Origin: Latrodectus hesperus
Taxonomy: Eukaryota > Arthropoda > Arachnida > Araneae > Theridiidae
DNA: 64,000 bases
Reading direction: 5' to 3'
Assembly: GCA_037975125.1 (NCBI GenBank)
Contig: CM075860.1
Span: 42,631,282 to 42,695,281, forward strand
The position numbers were made by a program, and so were the translations under genes. A model generated the notes under the pieces. That model was not told the origin of the DNA and searched no databases. It worked only from the letters and a program-made list of their open reading frames with translations. Each line of letters begins with the position of its first letter. Position 1 is the first letter of the stretch. Shown piece by piece: positions 11,412-24,364 of this stretch.

Positions 11412-13963
11412 TTATATATAATTTATAAAATCAATGCTTCTTAAAAATGCAAATATATTTTGATGCGGAGGTTCGCCCAGCAAATCCCGCATCGTTAAAA
11501 TATCAGTCTTAAAAAATTTAAAACGATGTTGGTTAAAATCAGAACATGAAATTAAAATATGAAACACAGTGTATGGTTCATCACACGTTTCACACCAAGG
11601 TTTTAATTCATTTAGTAATAAATGCTTATGAGTGAAACGTGTGTGTCCAATACGAAGGCGGGTTAATTTAACATCCGCACTCCGTAAAGGTAAAACTGGA
11701 AATGAAATGAGAGATGGAGTTATGGCATACAATTTGTTGCTGACTTGCATTCTCCATGATTCCTGCCAAAGTTTATGCACAAAACTTTTCACACCTTTTC
11801 TCGCATCACAAAGTGGAACGGAAGGCTGAAGTGGAGTAGATGCAGACTTTGCAGCAGCATCAGCCCTCTCGTTACCATCAAGACCTACATGTCCTGGGAT
11901 CCAACAAATGATAATATCAAATCCCTTGCACTTCAGAGAGTCTAATGTGCAAAAAATCTCCGACACAACAGGGTGAAAGTTGACATTAATATTCTCCACA
12001 GCTTCTAATACACTCATGCTGTCAGTGTAAATACAAAATTTATATGATTCTTTACTACCCACATACTGAAGCGCACATAGTATAGCTGTTGCTTCAGCAG
12101 TGAAGATGGAGCAGGACATGTTAAGGCTGTAACTAAGAGTAATATTATCAATATAAACTCCACAGCCAACATGTCCGGCAGATTTTGAACCATCTGTAAA
12201 TATAGGATGATAAGAATCAAACTGACAGCGATGATAAGAATAGAGCTGATGGAAAACAATAGGAGATGTGTCGGATTTTTTGAATTCTGCAAAGGGATTG
12301 ATTATTCTACATTGTGGCTCATACCAGGGTGGATGTAAAGTTCGATTTGTGGCAGTTATTCGAACGTCATGCAGGTCAGACAATATTAGATGAGATTTTA
12401 TTCTAATGAGAAAAGCTGGAATGCTCCTTGGACGAGCATTATACAGTCTTTTAAGAGCAGATGTAGGAATCATGGAATGTAATGGATGATGAGGGTCAGA
12501 CATGATCTTAGCATAATAATTGAGAGACTGCTGCATTCGTCTCAGGTCTAAGGGCAGTTGTTGGCAAATTGCATATAGACTCTGGACAGGTGATGTGCGG
12601 AATGCGCCCGAACATATTCTCAGAGCAGAATGATGGACAGTGTCCAATCTGTGTAAAATAGAAGACCTAGCGGATCCATAAACAACACAACCGTAGTCTA
12701 TGCGAGATAAAATTAGTGATTGGTAAACTCGGAGGAGTGACGTGCGATCAGCACCCCAAGATGTATTTGAAAGCACCTTGAGGATATTGAGCGATCGCTC
12801 GCACTTCTTCCGCAGATATAATATATGCGGAAGAAAGGTTAATTTACGATCAAATATCACTCCGAGGAATTTTACCTCACTGACCACTGGTATAGGTGTG
12901 TTGTTTATACGAATAACGGGATCATTGTGGAGGCTAGTCTTCCTGCAGAAATGGACACAATTGCTCTTGCTAGGAGAAAGTGTATGGCCATTCTCAGCAC
13001 ACCATGCAGCAATTTTATTAACAGATGTTTGTAATTGTCTCTCAATTAAATTCATGTTAGACCCTTCACAAGATATCTGCAAGTCATCAACATACAATGT
13101 ACCATAAACAGAAGGTGATAATTTATGGAGTATGCTGCTAATATGAAGATTAAAAAGGGTGACACTCAATATACAACCCTGAGGTACACCCTCAGCTTGA
13201 TTAAAATGATCAGAATAAAATGTTCCTATCCGAACTTTAAAACCACGGGAGCGTAAAAAGTTTTGTATAAATATCGGCAAATTACCCCTAAAGCCAAAAT
13301 CATACATCCTACGGAGAATTCCATAACGCCACGTACGGTCATAAGCCTTCTCTATGTCGAAGAAAATGGAAACGAGATGATTCCTCCGCACAAATGCATT
13401 GCGGATCTGCGTTTCCAAGTATGTAATATTATCAAGAGTGGACCTTCCTTTACGGAAGCCACTCTGATTGATATGGATATATTTATTTATTTCTAAGACA
13501 TAGGTGAGGCGTGCATTGACCATACGTTCGAGAGTCTTACACAAGCAACTCGTCAGAGCTATTGGTCGATAACTTGAAGGAACAGAAGGATCCTTACCAG
13601 TCTTAAGGATTGGAATCACTATTGCTTCGCTCCAAAGAGATGGAAATTTATTTTCAGTCCAGATCCTATTGAATAGATAAAGTAAGTTCAACAGGGAATC
13701 TGGACTTAAATGACGAAGCATTTGATAGCTGATTCCATCTGGTCCTGGGCTAGTATCATGGGTCTGCTGTAATGCTCTCTTCAATTCCAACATCCGAAAT
13801 TCACAGTTGTAAGGCAAAGGTTGTCCATGGTTGAAACGAATTGGTGTTCGCTCAGCACGGCTCTTTGTCCTTAAGAACGAAGGACTATAAGAGTCGTTGC
13901 TTGAGACACTAGCAAAGGTTTCACCAAGGACGTTAGCGATGTCCTTCGGAGAAGAGTATACAG
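11412..13963 (-). pseudogene. LINE ORF2 RT-RNase H-CCHC, endonuclease deleted (copy E)
   Basis: The frame is open for 801 codons from LPYNCEFRMLE (13817) to the normal stop at 11412, and homology extends to the junction at 13963 in the same element orientation. RT motifs (SPGPDGISYQML, FFDIEKAYD, YVDD), RNase H (TDGSKSAG, YTDSMSVL, NERADAAAKS) and the knuckle CETCDEPYTVFHILISC are intact. EN is absent because of the internal deletion. Upstream the joined ORF1 piece is in another frame, so no simple fusion protein results. Confidence 0.88.
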
Positions 13964-14179
13964 AGCTGCTTGAATTTTAGAGACAACTTCAACCATTAAA
14001 TCACCAGAACGCAATTTTCTAGTGCTCTTCACTTCACCGACTGTGCCTGTTATAGCTTTTTGGATGAGGAAAGGGGATACTGTATCAAAAGTACCCTCTT
14101 TCCTTTTAATTACATAAAACTTTGCATTTAATAGTGAAAATGTTTGCTCCCGTGGGAGAAATGAAATATTTCTTTCCAT
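13964..14179 (-). pseudogene. LINE ORF1 N-terminal fragment (copy E)
   Basis: The first ~72 codons of ORF1 from the conserved ATG (MERNISFLPREQ) to VVSKIQA, where the internal deletion fuses it to ORF2 sequence. After the junction the frame reads out of phase and stops at 13871. The zinc knuckles are lost. Confidence 0.85.
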
Positions 14180-14712
14180 ATTTAAATTGGAAAATTCGGG
14201 ACCTGACGGCACCACCCACCACCGAGTCCAACAAGGGGATGCAGACCAGCTGCACCAGTGCTAGTCAGGTCCTATACGCTCATAGTACATCCCTGAAGTG
14301 GCCTCCACCCTTAACGAGTCACCCAGTACATGTACCGATCGCTTGATCCATTAAGCCGATTGATGTGCTGAGGACCACAACACACCTCCCGTTTACCTGA
14401 AGCAGAGGCCAAAGCAATGTGTTGGTCTCTGGAGGCCTCAATTACCAGGATCCTCCTTTCCAGGGACACGGGTCTCCACGCACGGCAAACACGTGGGTGA
14501 TTTAGTCCCCAAGAGTAGCTAATAGCAACAGAGCGGCGAAAGCTACTCAAGGGGAGCCCTCAACCTCTTGCGAGGCAATCACACTGAGGGAGAAGAGGAA
14601 GAAAAAGCAGAAGAGTAGAAGATAGGAGAAAATAAAGAAGAGGACAGATCACTAGGGTACCTCGGGATTGTGACACCCGTGTTTACCTAAAGAAGGTAAA
14701 CCCCCTGAGGGG
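14180..14712 (-). promoter_or_regulatory. LINE 5' UTR (copy E)
   Basis: A complete 5' UTR with the pyrimidine tract and the terminal hairpins, matching those of H and O. The 5' terminus at 14712 is followed directly by the second copy of the target duplication. Confidence 0.85.
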
Positions 14713-17696
14713 TGATAATGGGATGATTAATGGAAAGATGGAATAAAGTTTGTTGCAGACTTGTAAATTCCAGGATTCCTGCCAAAGAGACTTTACGAAA
14801 TGTTTAATTCCTTTTTTTATATCCATTGATGGAACTGAATGTAGAGTAGGAGTTGTAGCAGAACTAGCAGCTGCATCAGCCTTCTCATTGCCATCTATTC
14901 CCATGTGGCCTGGTATCCAGCATAACAGTATCTCAAATCCCTTGCTATTTAGAGAATTAATCAATTTGAAAATATTGGATACAACAGGATGACAATTTAG
15001 GTTGTTATTTTTCAACGCTCCTAGTACACTATTACTATCAGTGTAGATACAGTAGTTACGTTCATTTCTATGACTCACATGCTGAAGTGCACGGAATATA
15101 GACATGGCTTCAGCAGTAAAGATGGAGCAGGACTTGTGGAGAGTAAAACTAAACGAGGTATTATCAAAATAAATACCACAGCCAACGTGCCCTGCAGTTT
15201 TGGATCCATCTGTGAATATAGGTGTGTATTGTTTATACTGACAGCGGTGAAGTGCATAAAGTTGTTGAAAAATAGTCGGGGTTGTATCTGCCTTTTTGTA
15301 GTTTTCAAAGGGATTGATAACAACGATATGTGGATCATACCAGGGCGGATGTGCGAACAAGTCTGTAGACTCAATCGGAAGATCAATAAGGTCAGACAGG
15401 AAAACATAGGATTGAATGCGGGAGAGAAAAGGTTGAATGCTTGATGGTCTAGCATTGTATATTCTCTTTAGAGCAGCATTAGGAATCGTGGAATGTAAGG
15501 GATGATGAGGTGAAGACATAATTTTGGAATAATATTTAAGAGACAGCTGCATCCGCCGCAGATCTAATGGTAACTGTTGGCAGATTACATATAGACTCTG
15601 GACGGGTGATGTGCGAAAAGCTCCACAGCATATCCTTAAAGCAGTGTGGTGAACAGTGTCCAATCTGCGTAAGATGGAGAGTCTAGTTGACCCATAAGCA
15701 ACACAGCCATAGTCAATTCGAGATAAAATTACAGATTGGTAAATTCTTAGGAATGATGAACGATCTGCTCCCCAAGATGTATTCGAAAGCACCCTGAGAA
15801 TATTCAGCAGTCGCTCACATTTCTTCCGCAGATGTAAAACATGTGGAAGGAATGTTAGCTTTTTATCAAAAATCACACCAAGAAATTTTATCTCATTGAC
15901 CACAGGAATAGGTCTACTTCTTATGTTAAGTACAGGATCTTCATGGAAACTAGTTTTCCTACAGAAATGGACACAGCAACTCTTACTTGGAGATATACTC
16001 AGGCCATTCCGTTCACACCAAGTAGTTAAATTATTTACAGCTGTTTGCAACTGTCTCTCAATTATATTGATGTTTGAACCTTCATATGAAATCTGCAAGT
16101 CATCAACATATAAATTACTATGAACAGAAGATGGTAACTGATGAAGTATGTTGCTGATGAAAAGGTTAAAAAGGGTTACGCTTAAAACGCTTCCTTGAGG
16201 GACACCCTCAGCTTGTATAAAAGTATTGGAAACTGTAGTTCCAACACGTACTTTAAAAAGCTTAGTGGCCAAGAAATTCTGAATAAATATAGGAAGATTA
16301 CCCCTAAAACCAAGATTATGCATAGTACGGAGAATGCCATAACGCCAAGTTCGATCGTATGCTTTCTCAATATCGAAGAAGATTGCAACAAGGTGATTTC
16401 TCCTCACAAAAGCATTTCGAATTTGAGATTCTAGATCTATTATATTATCAATGGTGGATCGTCCTCTTCGAAAACCGCTTTGATGATGAGGTATGCAATC
16501 ATTCTTCTCTAATACATAATTAAGTCTAGCATTGATCATGCGCTCGAAAGTTTTGCACAAACAACTCGTAAGAGCTATTGGACGATAACTCAGAGGATCA
16601 GAGGAATCTTTGCCAGGTTTCAAAATTGGAATCACTATCGCTTCTCTCCATAATGTAGGATAAGCATGCTCAAACCAGATTCTATTGAAAAGTGAAAGTA
16701 TGTTCAATAAAGAATCGTGATTTATATGACGGAGCATTTGATACGAGATTCCATCAGGTCCTGGGGATGTGTCATTTGCCTGAGATAAGGCAGTCTTCAA
16801 TTCTGACAATCTAAAAGCACAATTGTAGGGTAGATTTTGTCGATCATGAAAACTTAGGGGTTTCCGCTCAGCAATTCTTTTAATCCTTAGAAAAGTAGGA
16901 TTATGCGAATCAGAGCTGGAAACGCTAGCAAAAGTTTCACCGATGACATTAGCAATATCTACCACTGAGGAATTTATAGCAGCTCCGGTTTTTAAAATAG
17001 GAATGGGATAATCCTGATAAATACCATTGACTGCTTTTGCTTTCCTCCACAACTGCTTGCTTGATGTCGATGAGTTAATTGAAGACACATAATTAATCCA
17101 AGATTCTCTCTGACGTCTAACACTACGAGCGAATGCCTTAGTCTTCTTAAAAGCGATAAGATTCTCCGTGTTTGGGTATCTTCGGAATATATTCCATTGC
17201 TTTTTTTGGTTCTTGTAATATTGTCGATACGCTTCATTCCGCCAGGGCTTTCTACACTTGTGTGGAATTGAGGAATGTTTAGGAATAGCTTTATCTGCAG
17301 CTCGGATAAGTGTTTTTGTGATGTACTTAACAGCCTCTTCAATCGAATTTCTCTCTGCATCTATTTTTGTTATCACTGCCAATTGTTGGAATAAATCCCA
17401 GTCTGCTCGACTGTACACGTAAGCAGGCGTTCTATGTGACACACTGTTATTTCCAGTCTGAGAGACAAACAAAGGGAAATGATCACTGTTAAATAAATCA
17501 TTTCCAACTTCAAATTGTAACAAAGGCAAAAGCGATGGTGTACAAATAGATAAGTCCAGAGAATGGAATGTCCGTGTGGGTTCGTGAAAATAGGTTCTCT
17601 CATCAGTATTAAGCAAGCAGAGACAGTTGTCAGACAAAAACTGCTCTACTTGTCGACCGCGAGAATTAGTATCTACGTTTCCCCACAAGGTACTAT
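14713..17696 (-). CDS. LINE ORF2 EN(C-term)-RT-RNase H (copy D, middle segment)
   Basis: About 990 codons of open ORF2 from the EN GDFN region boundary (LWGNVDTNSRG) through NSDHFP, RT (SPGPDGISYQML, FFDIEKAYD, YVDD) and RNase H (TDGSKTAG, YTDSNSVL, NEKADAAAS). No internal stop or frameshift is visible. The protein differs from the main family throughout (for example FAHPPWYDPHIVVI). It continues upstream at 23293-23703 and downstream at 10826-11123, so apart from the insertions D's ORF2 looks undamaged. Confidence 0.88.
17683..17696. repeat. Target-site duplication flanking copy F
   Basis: CCACAAGGTACTAT at 17683-17696 is repeated exactly at 23293-23306, on either side of copy F. The first bases are ambiguous with the CCAA tail. 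The site is in D's ORF2, in the codons after the GDFN motif of EN. Confidence 0.93.
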
Positions 17697-18229
17697 CCCC
17701 TCAGGGGGTTTACCTTCTTTAGGTAAACACGGGTGTCACAATCCCGAGGTACCCTAGTGATCTGTCCTCTTCTTTCTTTTCTTCTCTCCTCTACTCTTCT
17801 GCTTTTTCTTCCTCTTCTCCCTCAGTGTGGTTGCCTCGTAAGAGGTTGAGGGCTCCCCTTGAGTAGCTTTCGCCGCTCTGTTGCTATTAGCTACTCTTGA
17901 GGACTAAATCACCCACGTGTTTGCCGTGCGTGGAGACCCGTGTCCCTGGAAAGGAGGATCCTGGTAATTGAGGCCTCCAGAGACCAACACATTGCTTTGG
18001 CCTCTGCTTCAGGTAAACGGGAGGTGTGTTGTGGTCCTCAGCACATCAATCGGCTTTATGGATCAAGCGATCGGTACATCTACTGGGTGACTCGTTAAGG
18101 GTGGAGGCCACTTCAGGGATGTACTGTGAGCGTATAGGACCTGGCTAGCACTGGTGCAGCTGGACTGCATCCCCTTGTTGGACTCGGTGGTGGGTGGTGC
18201 CGTCAGGTCCCGAATATTCCATCTCTAAT
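17697..18229 (+). promoter_or_regulatory. LINE 5' UTR (copy F)
   Basis: A full-length 5' UTR with terminal hairpins, then a long C/T tract (about 17761-17822) ending in CTCAG, then a conserved region up to the ORF1 ATG. It is presumed to hold the internal promoter. Confidence 0.82.
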
Positions 18230-19368
18230 ATGGAAACATTTCTTTTCTCTTCTCTCCCACGGGAGCACACACTGACATTACTAAAAGCTAAATTTTATAT
18301 TGTGAAATTAAAGGAGGGTACATTTGATACTGTATCCCCTTTCTTAATTCAAAAAGCTATTTCTGGAAATATCGGAGAAGTAAAGAGCATCCGGAAACTT
18401 CGTTCTGGAGATTTAATGGTAGAAGTTGCTTCGGAAGCACAAGCGACTCTGATTAGCAACATGAAAACGTTAGCTAACCTTGAGGTGTCCGTCCAGCCTC
18501 ATATTAATCTTAACTTTTCACGTGGTGTGGTATCCGCCAAGGATTTGTTAAATTCGCCTGCGGACGAGATCTTAGATAATCTAAAAGATCAAAAGGTCTG
18601 TGCAGTAAAACGCATCACTGTCAGACGGGATGGGCAGACTATTAATACTAAACATCTCGTACTGACATTTGCGACGCCAGACCTACCGCAGCATATTAAA
18701 GCTGCGTATATGCATCTATCCGTAAGGCCATTTATTCCAAATCCTTTGCGTTGTTTCCAGTGCCAGAGATTTGGTCACTCCAAAGCGACTTGCAGAGGCA
18801 AACTGACTTGCGCTCGCTGCGCAGCAGTTGGCCATGACAGTTCGTCTTGCACTGCAAAGGAGAGGTGTGTCAACTGTAAGGGTGACCACCCCTCCTACGC
18901 TAGGAGTTGTCCTATCTGGATACTGGAAAAAGAGATCACCACCACCAAAGTTAAGAATAACTGCTCATATCCTGAGGCGAGACGGGCTGTTACAGCTCGC
19001 ACACCTCAAGTAGGAGTCAGCTATGCGACTGTTGCTGCCAAAGTCACCAGAACGACTAGCACACAAACGGATGCTCTCTCACTTCCGATAGTTAAATTAC
19101 CCCCTACTACCGCACAAAGGCCAAAATCGACCTCCACATCTACTACCCGCAAAAAGCTCCTATTTCCAGATCAAAAGGTATAAAGGCCTTAAAACTAAGA
19201 TCTGCAAAGGAGGGCAATTCTAGGCCCTCCCTATCCACCCGTAAAGCCTTATCCCTTGAAGCTGATGCTGTGTCTCTGCATCCCTCTGACGAAGATCTGT
19301 CACTTGAGGAGATGTCAGATGACATGACTTCCAGCTCCGGGAAAGGAGCTTTTAAAATTCAACAATAA
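18230..19368 (+). pseudogene. LINE ORF1 Gag-like, frameshifted near the C-terminus (copy F)
   Basis: The ATG at 18230 (METFLFSSLPRE) opens a frame with the RRM-like region and all three zinc knuckles (CFQCQRFGH, CARCAAVGH, CVNCKGDH). A one-base loss near 19150 in the RRKAP stretch shifts the frame, giving a stop at 19183. The remaining ~60 codons of homology (KALKLRSAKEG-like to FKIQQ) continue in another frame to about 19368. The nucleic-acid-binding part would still be made. Confidence 0.88.
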
Positions 19369-19397
19369 CTTCCTTTGTTTCTTGGAACTGCCATGGT

Positions 19398-22300
19398 TTG
19401 CGTTCTCATCATGATGACATCAAGTCTATAATTTCAGCCTACAACCCCGCATGTGTTGCACTTCAGGAAACATTCCTGAAGTCTAGCAATAACTTTTCCA
19501 TGCGTGGGTTTAAAAGCTTTAGAAAGGACTGTGGTGACGATGGTGCAGTGTCTGGAGGTGTTTGCATTTTAACATCTAACAACTATCCCAGCACTGCCCA
19601 GCATTTAAATACTACACTACAGGCTGTAGCTGTGCGAATTCACACATCATGCTTGTTGACAGTCTGTAGTTTATATTTACCACCACATGATGTCATCCGC
19701 CAAGAGGAACTCGATGCATTAGTAGATCAGCTGCCAACACCATTTCTGCTGTTAGGTGACTTTAACGGCCACAGTTCTTTGTGGGGAAATGACGATACTA
19801 ATTCTCGCGGTCGGCAGATAGAGCGGTTTATTTCAGACAACAGTCTCTGTCTGCTTAATACCGACGAGAAGACTTATTTCCATGTACCCACAAGAACATT
19901 TCATTCTCTCGATCTGGCCATTTGTTCTCCATCTCTTCTGCCATTGTTAAATTTAATTGTGGGAAATGATCTGCACAATAGCGATCATTTTCCTCTCGTC
20001 ATCTCCCAGACTGGAGGTAGTAGTGTAGGACAACGCCTACCTACTTACGTGTACAGTCGGGCAGATTGGACGTTATTTACACAATTGGCAGTTATTGATG
20101 ATGCAATGGTTTCGATCGAAGACATTGATATTGCCGTTTTTGAAGTCACACAAACAATTAAGAATGCAGCTGATGCATCAATACCAAAGAGTTCCCCTAT
20201 ACCACACAGGCGCTGCAAACCTTGGTGGAATGATGAATGTCAAAACACCTATAAGAAACAGAGGAAGTTATGGGGGTTATTTCGGAGGTACCCCACAACG
20301 GAGAATCTTATCGCCTTCAAGAGAGCAAAAGCATTAGCTCGCAGAGCACGTCGTCGAAGTCAGAAGGAATCCTGGTCCTGCTATGTATCTTCTATAACAT
20401 CTTCAACTTCCAGTAAGCAGTTGTGGAGAAGGGTGAAAGCAGCCAATGGAATTTATAGAGAATTTTCTATTCCTATTTTAAAATCCGGAGCTGCTATATA
20501 CTCTTCTCCTACGGATATAGCTAACGTCCTTGGTGAAGCATTTGCTAACGTCTCAAGCTCGAACTCTTACATTCCTTCGTTTTTGAGGACTAAGAGTCGA
20601 GCTGAGCGAGTACCAATTCGCTTCAACCATCGACAAACTTTACCGTACAACTGTGAATTCGGAATGTTTGAACTGAAGAAAGCATTACAGCAGGCCAATA
20701 ACACCAGTCCAGGACCTGATGGAATCAGTTATATCATGCTTCAACATTTGAGTCCAGACTCCCTGTTGAACTTACTTTACCTGTTCAATAGGATCTGGAC
20801 GGAAAATGAATTTCCATCTATATGGCAAGAAGCAATAGTGATTCCTGTCCTCAAGGCTGGTAAGGATCCTTCAGATCCTTCAAATTATCGACCAATTGCT
20901 CTGACGAGTTGCTTATGTAAGACTCTCGAACGTATGGTCAACGCCCGTCTCGTATATGTCTTAGAAAAAATAAATGTATACACATTAATCAGAGTGGCTT
21001 CCGTAAAGGGAGATCCACTCTTGATAATATTACATATTTGGAGACCCAAATCCGCAATGCTTTTGTGCGGAGGAACCATCTGGTCTCCATTTTCTTTGAC
21101 ATCGAGAAGGCGTACGACCGTACATGGCGATATGGAGTTCTCCGTACATTATATGATTTTGGCTTTCGGGGTAATTTGCCGATATTCCTACAGAATTTTT
21201 TATGCTCCCGTGGTTTTAAAGTACGTATTGGAAGCTATACATCCAATACTTTTACACAATCTGAAGGTGTTCCTCAGGGCTCAATTTTAAGCGTCACACT
21301 TTTTAGCCTCTTCATCAGTAACATTCTTCATCAACTTCCATCATCAGTGCATGGCACTTTGTTTGTCGACGACCTGCAAATATCATGTGAGGGGTCTAAC
21401 ATAAGATTAATTGAGAGACAACTGCAAACAGCAGTTAACAAACTTGCTGCATGGTGTGCTGAGAATGGCCATACCTTATCACCAAGCAAGAGTAAATGTG
21501 TCCACTTCTGCAGAAAGACTAGCCTGCATAATGATCCAATAATTTACATCAACAACACTCCAATACAAGTAGTCAATGAAATAAAATTCTTGGGCATTAT
21601 CTTTGACCGAAAATTAACTTTTCTTCCGCATGTTTTATATTTGCGGAAGAAGTGTGAGCGATCGCTTAATATCCTCAAGGTGTTGTCAAATACATCTTGG
21701 GGTGCAGATCGCGCATCACTTCTTCGAGTATATCAGTCATTGATCTTGTCCCGCATTGACTACGGAAGTGTTGTTTATGGATCAGCTAGATCTTCCGTGT
21801 TACGAAGGTTGGACACAGTTCATCACTCTGCTTTGAGGATATGCTCTGGGGCATTCCGCACATCACCCGTCCAGAGTCTATACGTGATATGTCATCAATT
21901 ACCGTTAGACCTGAGACGAATGCAGCAGTCTCTCAATTATTATGCTAAGGTCATGTCGACCCCTAATCATCCGATACGTTCCATGGTTCCAAATACTTCT
22001 CTCATGAGACTATATGATGCTCGTCCAATGAGCATCCCTCCGTTTCTCACACGAGCCAAATCACATCTGTGGCTCACAGACCTATGTGATATTCGGATTG
22101 AGTCCGTCGATCAATATGCTCATCCGCCTTGGTATAATCCAACATATACTTTTATCAATGCCTTTGCTTACTATAGAAAATCTGACACAACACCTATTGT
22201 TTTTCAGCAGCTATATTCTTCTCATCGCTGTCAGTATCAATCATACAAACCTGTATTCACAGACGGTTCTAAAACAGCAGGACATGTGGGCTGTGGAGTT

Positions 22301-23044
22301 TTTATCAATAATACAGCTTTTAGTCACAGCCTACATTCATCCTGCTCCGTCTTTACTGCTGAAGCAAATGCCATCTGCTACGCGCTTCAGCATGTGAATA
22401 CAGATGATTGTCATGACTTTTGTATTTACACTGACAGCATGAGTATGATTGAAGCCTTGAAAAACAATAGCGTTAACTGTCATCCTGTTGTGTCGAGAAT
22501 TTTCAAAGCATTGGATTCTCTTGCTGGCAAGGGAAAACAAATTGTATTTTGTTGGATACCAAGTCACGTAGGTCTTGATGGAAACGAGAGAGCGGATGCA
22601 GCTGCAAAGGCTGCTGAAGATCCAGTTTTACCATCGGTTCCGCTCTCAGATGTGAGAAAGAGTATAAAAAGCTTAATTTGTTCCCTTTGGGAAGAATCAT
22701 GGAACTTGCAGGTCGGAAACAAACTACATACAATCTTCTCATCCCTCACCTCATTATCAGTTTTACCGTTACGAAGTGCAGATGTTAGATTAACTCGCCT
22801 TCGTATCGGACACACACGTTTCACACACAGACATTTGTTCCTAAATGAACTAAATCCATGGTGTGAAGCGTGTGATGAACCATTTACTATATATCATATT
22901 TTAATTTCATGTCATGTTTTTAACCAACAACGTTTACACTATTTTAATACTGATTTTATAACATTATTTGATTTAATAGGGGATCCACCCCATAGAAACC
23001 TATTCGCTTTTTTAAGAGCAATAGGTTTCATACATTTTATTTGA
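19398..23044 (+). pseudogene. LINE ORF2 EN-RT-RNase H-CCHC with one frameshift (copy F)
   Basis: EN motifs (ALQETF, GDFNGH, NSDHFP) and RT motifs (SPGPDGISYIML, FFDIEKAYD, and FVDD instead of YVDD) are present. RNase H (TDGSKTAG, YTDSMSMI, NERADAAAK) and the knuckle CEACDEPFTIYHILISC follow. A one-base loss at about 20965-20972 (TTAGAAAAAATAA), between the SYRPIALTSC and NQSGF motifs of RT, moves the frame by -1. The same loss occurs in copy G. As elsewhere there is no ATG before the EN catalytic residues. Confidence 0.9.
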
Positions 23045-23292
23045 TTTAACTATTAAATTTTAAAATTGTACATACATTTCATTTTATAAAATTTATTTTA
23101 AAATATTATATACACAAATTTTTGTATTTTAAAAATTTTAAATGTTGATTGGGTTTAAAAAAAATAAAATAAATAAATAATAAAATAATTAAATAAATAT
23201 TTAAAGCAACAAAAACGTCTTGGCGCAGCATGTCCAATTTTGGACCTTGCGCCATAAAAACCAACCAACCAACCAACCAACCAACCAACCAA

Positions 23293-23703
23293 CCACAAGG
23301 TACTATGGCTGTTAAAATCACCAAGCAACAAAAACGGAGGTGGGAGCTGTTCAAGTAAACTATTTAATTCCTCTAAATTGATGACATCATGCGGTGGTAG
23401 ATAAATGCAGCATATAGTCAACAAGCATGTGGTGTAAATTCTTATAGCCACGGCTTGTAAATTTGTATTTAAAGGTTGTACTGCACAGGGGATAGTGTTC
23501 GAAGTTAAAATACAAACACCACCAGATGCAGAATCTCCACCGAAATCTTTCCTAAAATTTGAATAGCCATGAATATTAAGTGTGTTTGTGGACTTCAGGA
23601 AAGTCTCCTGTAAGGCCACACATACCGGATTATGGGTAGAAATTATTGATTTGATGTCATCAATATGTGACCGGAAGCCACGACAATTCCAAGAAACAAA
23701 CAT
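23293..23703 (-). CDS. LINE ORF2 N-terminal endonuclease part (copy D), ATG start
   Basis: Begins with an ATG at 23703 giving MFVSWNCRGFRSHID, the EN N-terminus, and continues through ALQETFLKS to LLLGDFNSHSTLW, where F interrupts. The ATG overlaps the ORF1 stop by one base (TAATG), an arrangement known from some LINEs to support termination-reinitiation. The main family in this window lacks this ATG. Confidence 0.88.
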
Positions 23704-24264
23704 TAAGTAAATGTAAACGCACCCTTCAAGGTGCTACTCACGGGGAACTCAGATGTATCAACTAAACTAACATCATCATCTGAGGGATGCAAACTTACTG
23801 TATCTGAATCCAATGTGTCAAAGGACGATTTAGAGATCAAGGAAGACTTTCGAGGACCTTCCTTGGCATGCTTCAATTTAAGAGCTTTCAATGCTTTAGA
23901 CTTTGCCATGGGAGATAGGGTTGATACTTTAGATTTCGTAATCTTTCGGGGTGCACTTATCGCAGGAAGTGGATTAGGGTCTGTCTGAGTGCTGCTGGAT
24001 GTTGTTGATTTTTTGGTGACTGTCGCATAGCTGATTCCGGCTTGTGGAGATCGGGACTTGACGATTTTCCGAGCCTCCATATAGGAAATACTCGATTTAA
24101 CTTTTACTGTAGTGATTTCTTTCTCTATTTGCCAAATAGGACAGGATCGCGAATAAGATGGGTGGTCACCTTGACAGTTGACACATTTTTCTTTGGCATT
24201 GCAGGAAACACTGTCATGTCCTACCGTAGCACATCGACCACAAGTATCTTTTCCTCTACAAGAC
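23703..24264 (-). pseudogene. LINE ORF1 C-terminal half (copy D)
   Basis: Carries zinc knuckle 2 (CGRCATVGHDSVSC) and knuckle 3 (CVNCQGDHPSYSRSC), followed by a basic and Ser/Thr-rich tail ending in TAA at 23703-23705. It is interrupted by copy G within the SCRGK stretch. The N-terminal half lies at 35062-35629 and contains a stop and a frameshift, so the gene is dead. The C-terminal tail differs greatly from the main family. Confidence 0.85.
24253..24264. repeat. Target-site duplication flanking copy G
   Basis: CCTCTACAAGAC at 24253-24264 recurs at 35062-35073, directly after G's CCAACCAA tail. The leading CC is ambiguous with the tail. It lies in D's ORF1 at the end of zinc knuckle 1. Confidence 0.9.
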
Positions 24265-24364
24265 GCGTATAGGACCTGGCTAGCACTGGTGCAGCTGGTC
24301 TGCATCCCCTTGTTGGACTCGGTGGTGGGTGGTGCCGTCAGGTCCCGAATATTCCATCTTAAAT

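Larger units (their letters stand above)
11124..14712 (-). mobile_element. LINE copy E (I-like) with ~2 kb internal deletion
   Basis: A minus-strand copy with complete 3' tail (11124-11190), 3' UTR, most of ORF2, the beginning of ORF1 and an apparently full 5' UTR ending at 14712. At 13961-13963 the ORF2 sequence before the RT core joins ORF1 sequence at about codon 68. By comparison with copy P about 2.05 kb is missing, including all of EN. The breakpoint shares CAG with both parents. Confidence 0.92.
17697..23292 (+). mobile_element. LINE copy F (I-like), full length, both ORFs frameshifted
   Basis: A complete plus-strand insertion of about 5.6 kb. It starts with CCCCTCAGGGG at 17697 and ends with a tail of eight CCAA units (23261-23292). 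A 14-bp target duplication surrounds it. The 3' UTR is 23045-23260 with the terminal hairpin at 23222-23253. Both ORFs carry single-base deletions. Confidence 0.95.

Noticed and set aside
20961..20975. Programmed -1 frameshift site in ORF2 of F and G.
   Set aside because: The A-run does not fit a canonical slippery heptamer in the zero frame, and intact copies H, O and P need no shift. A shared deletion is simpler.
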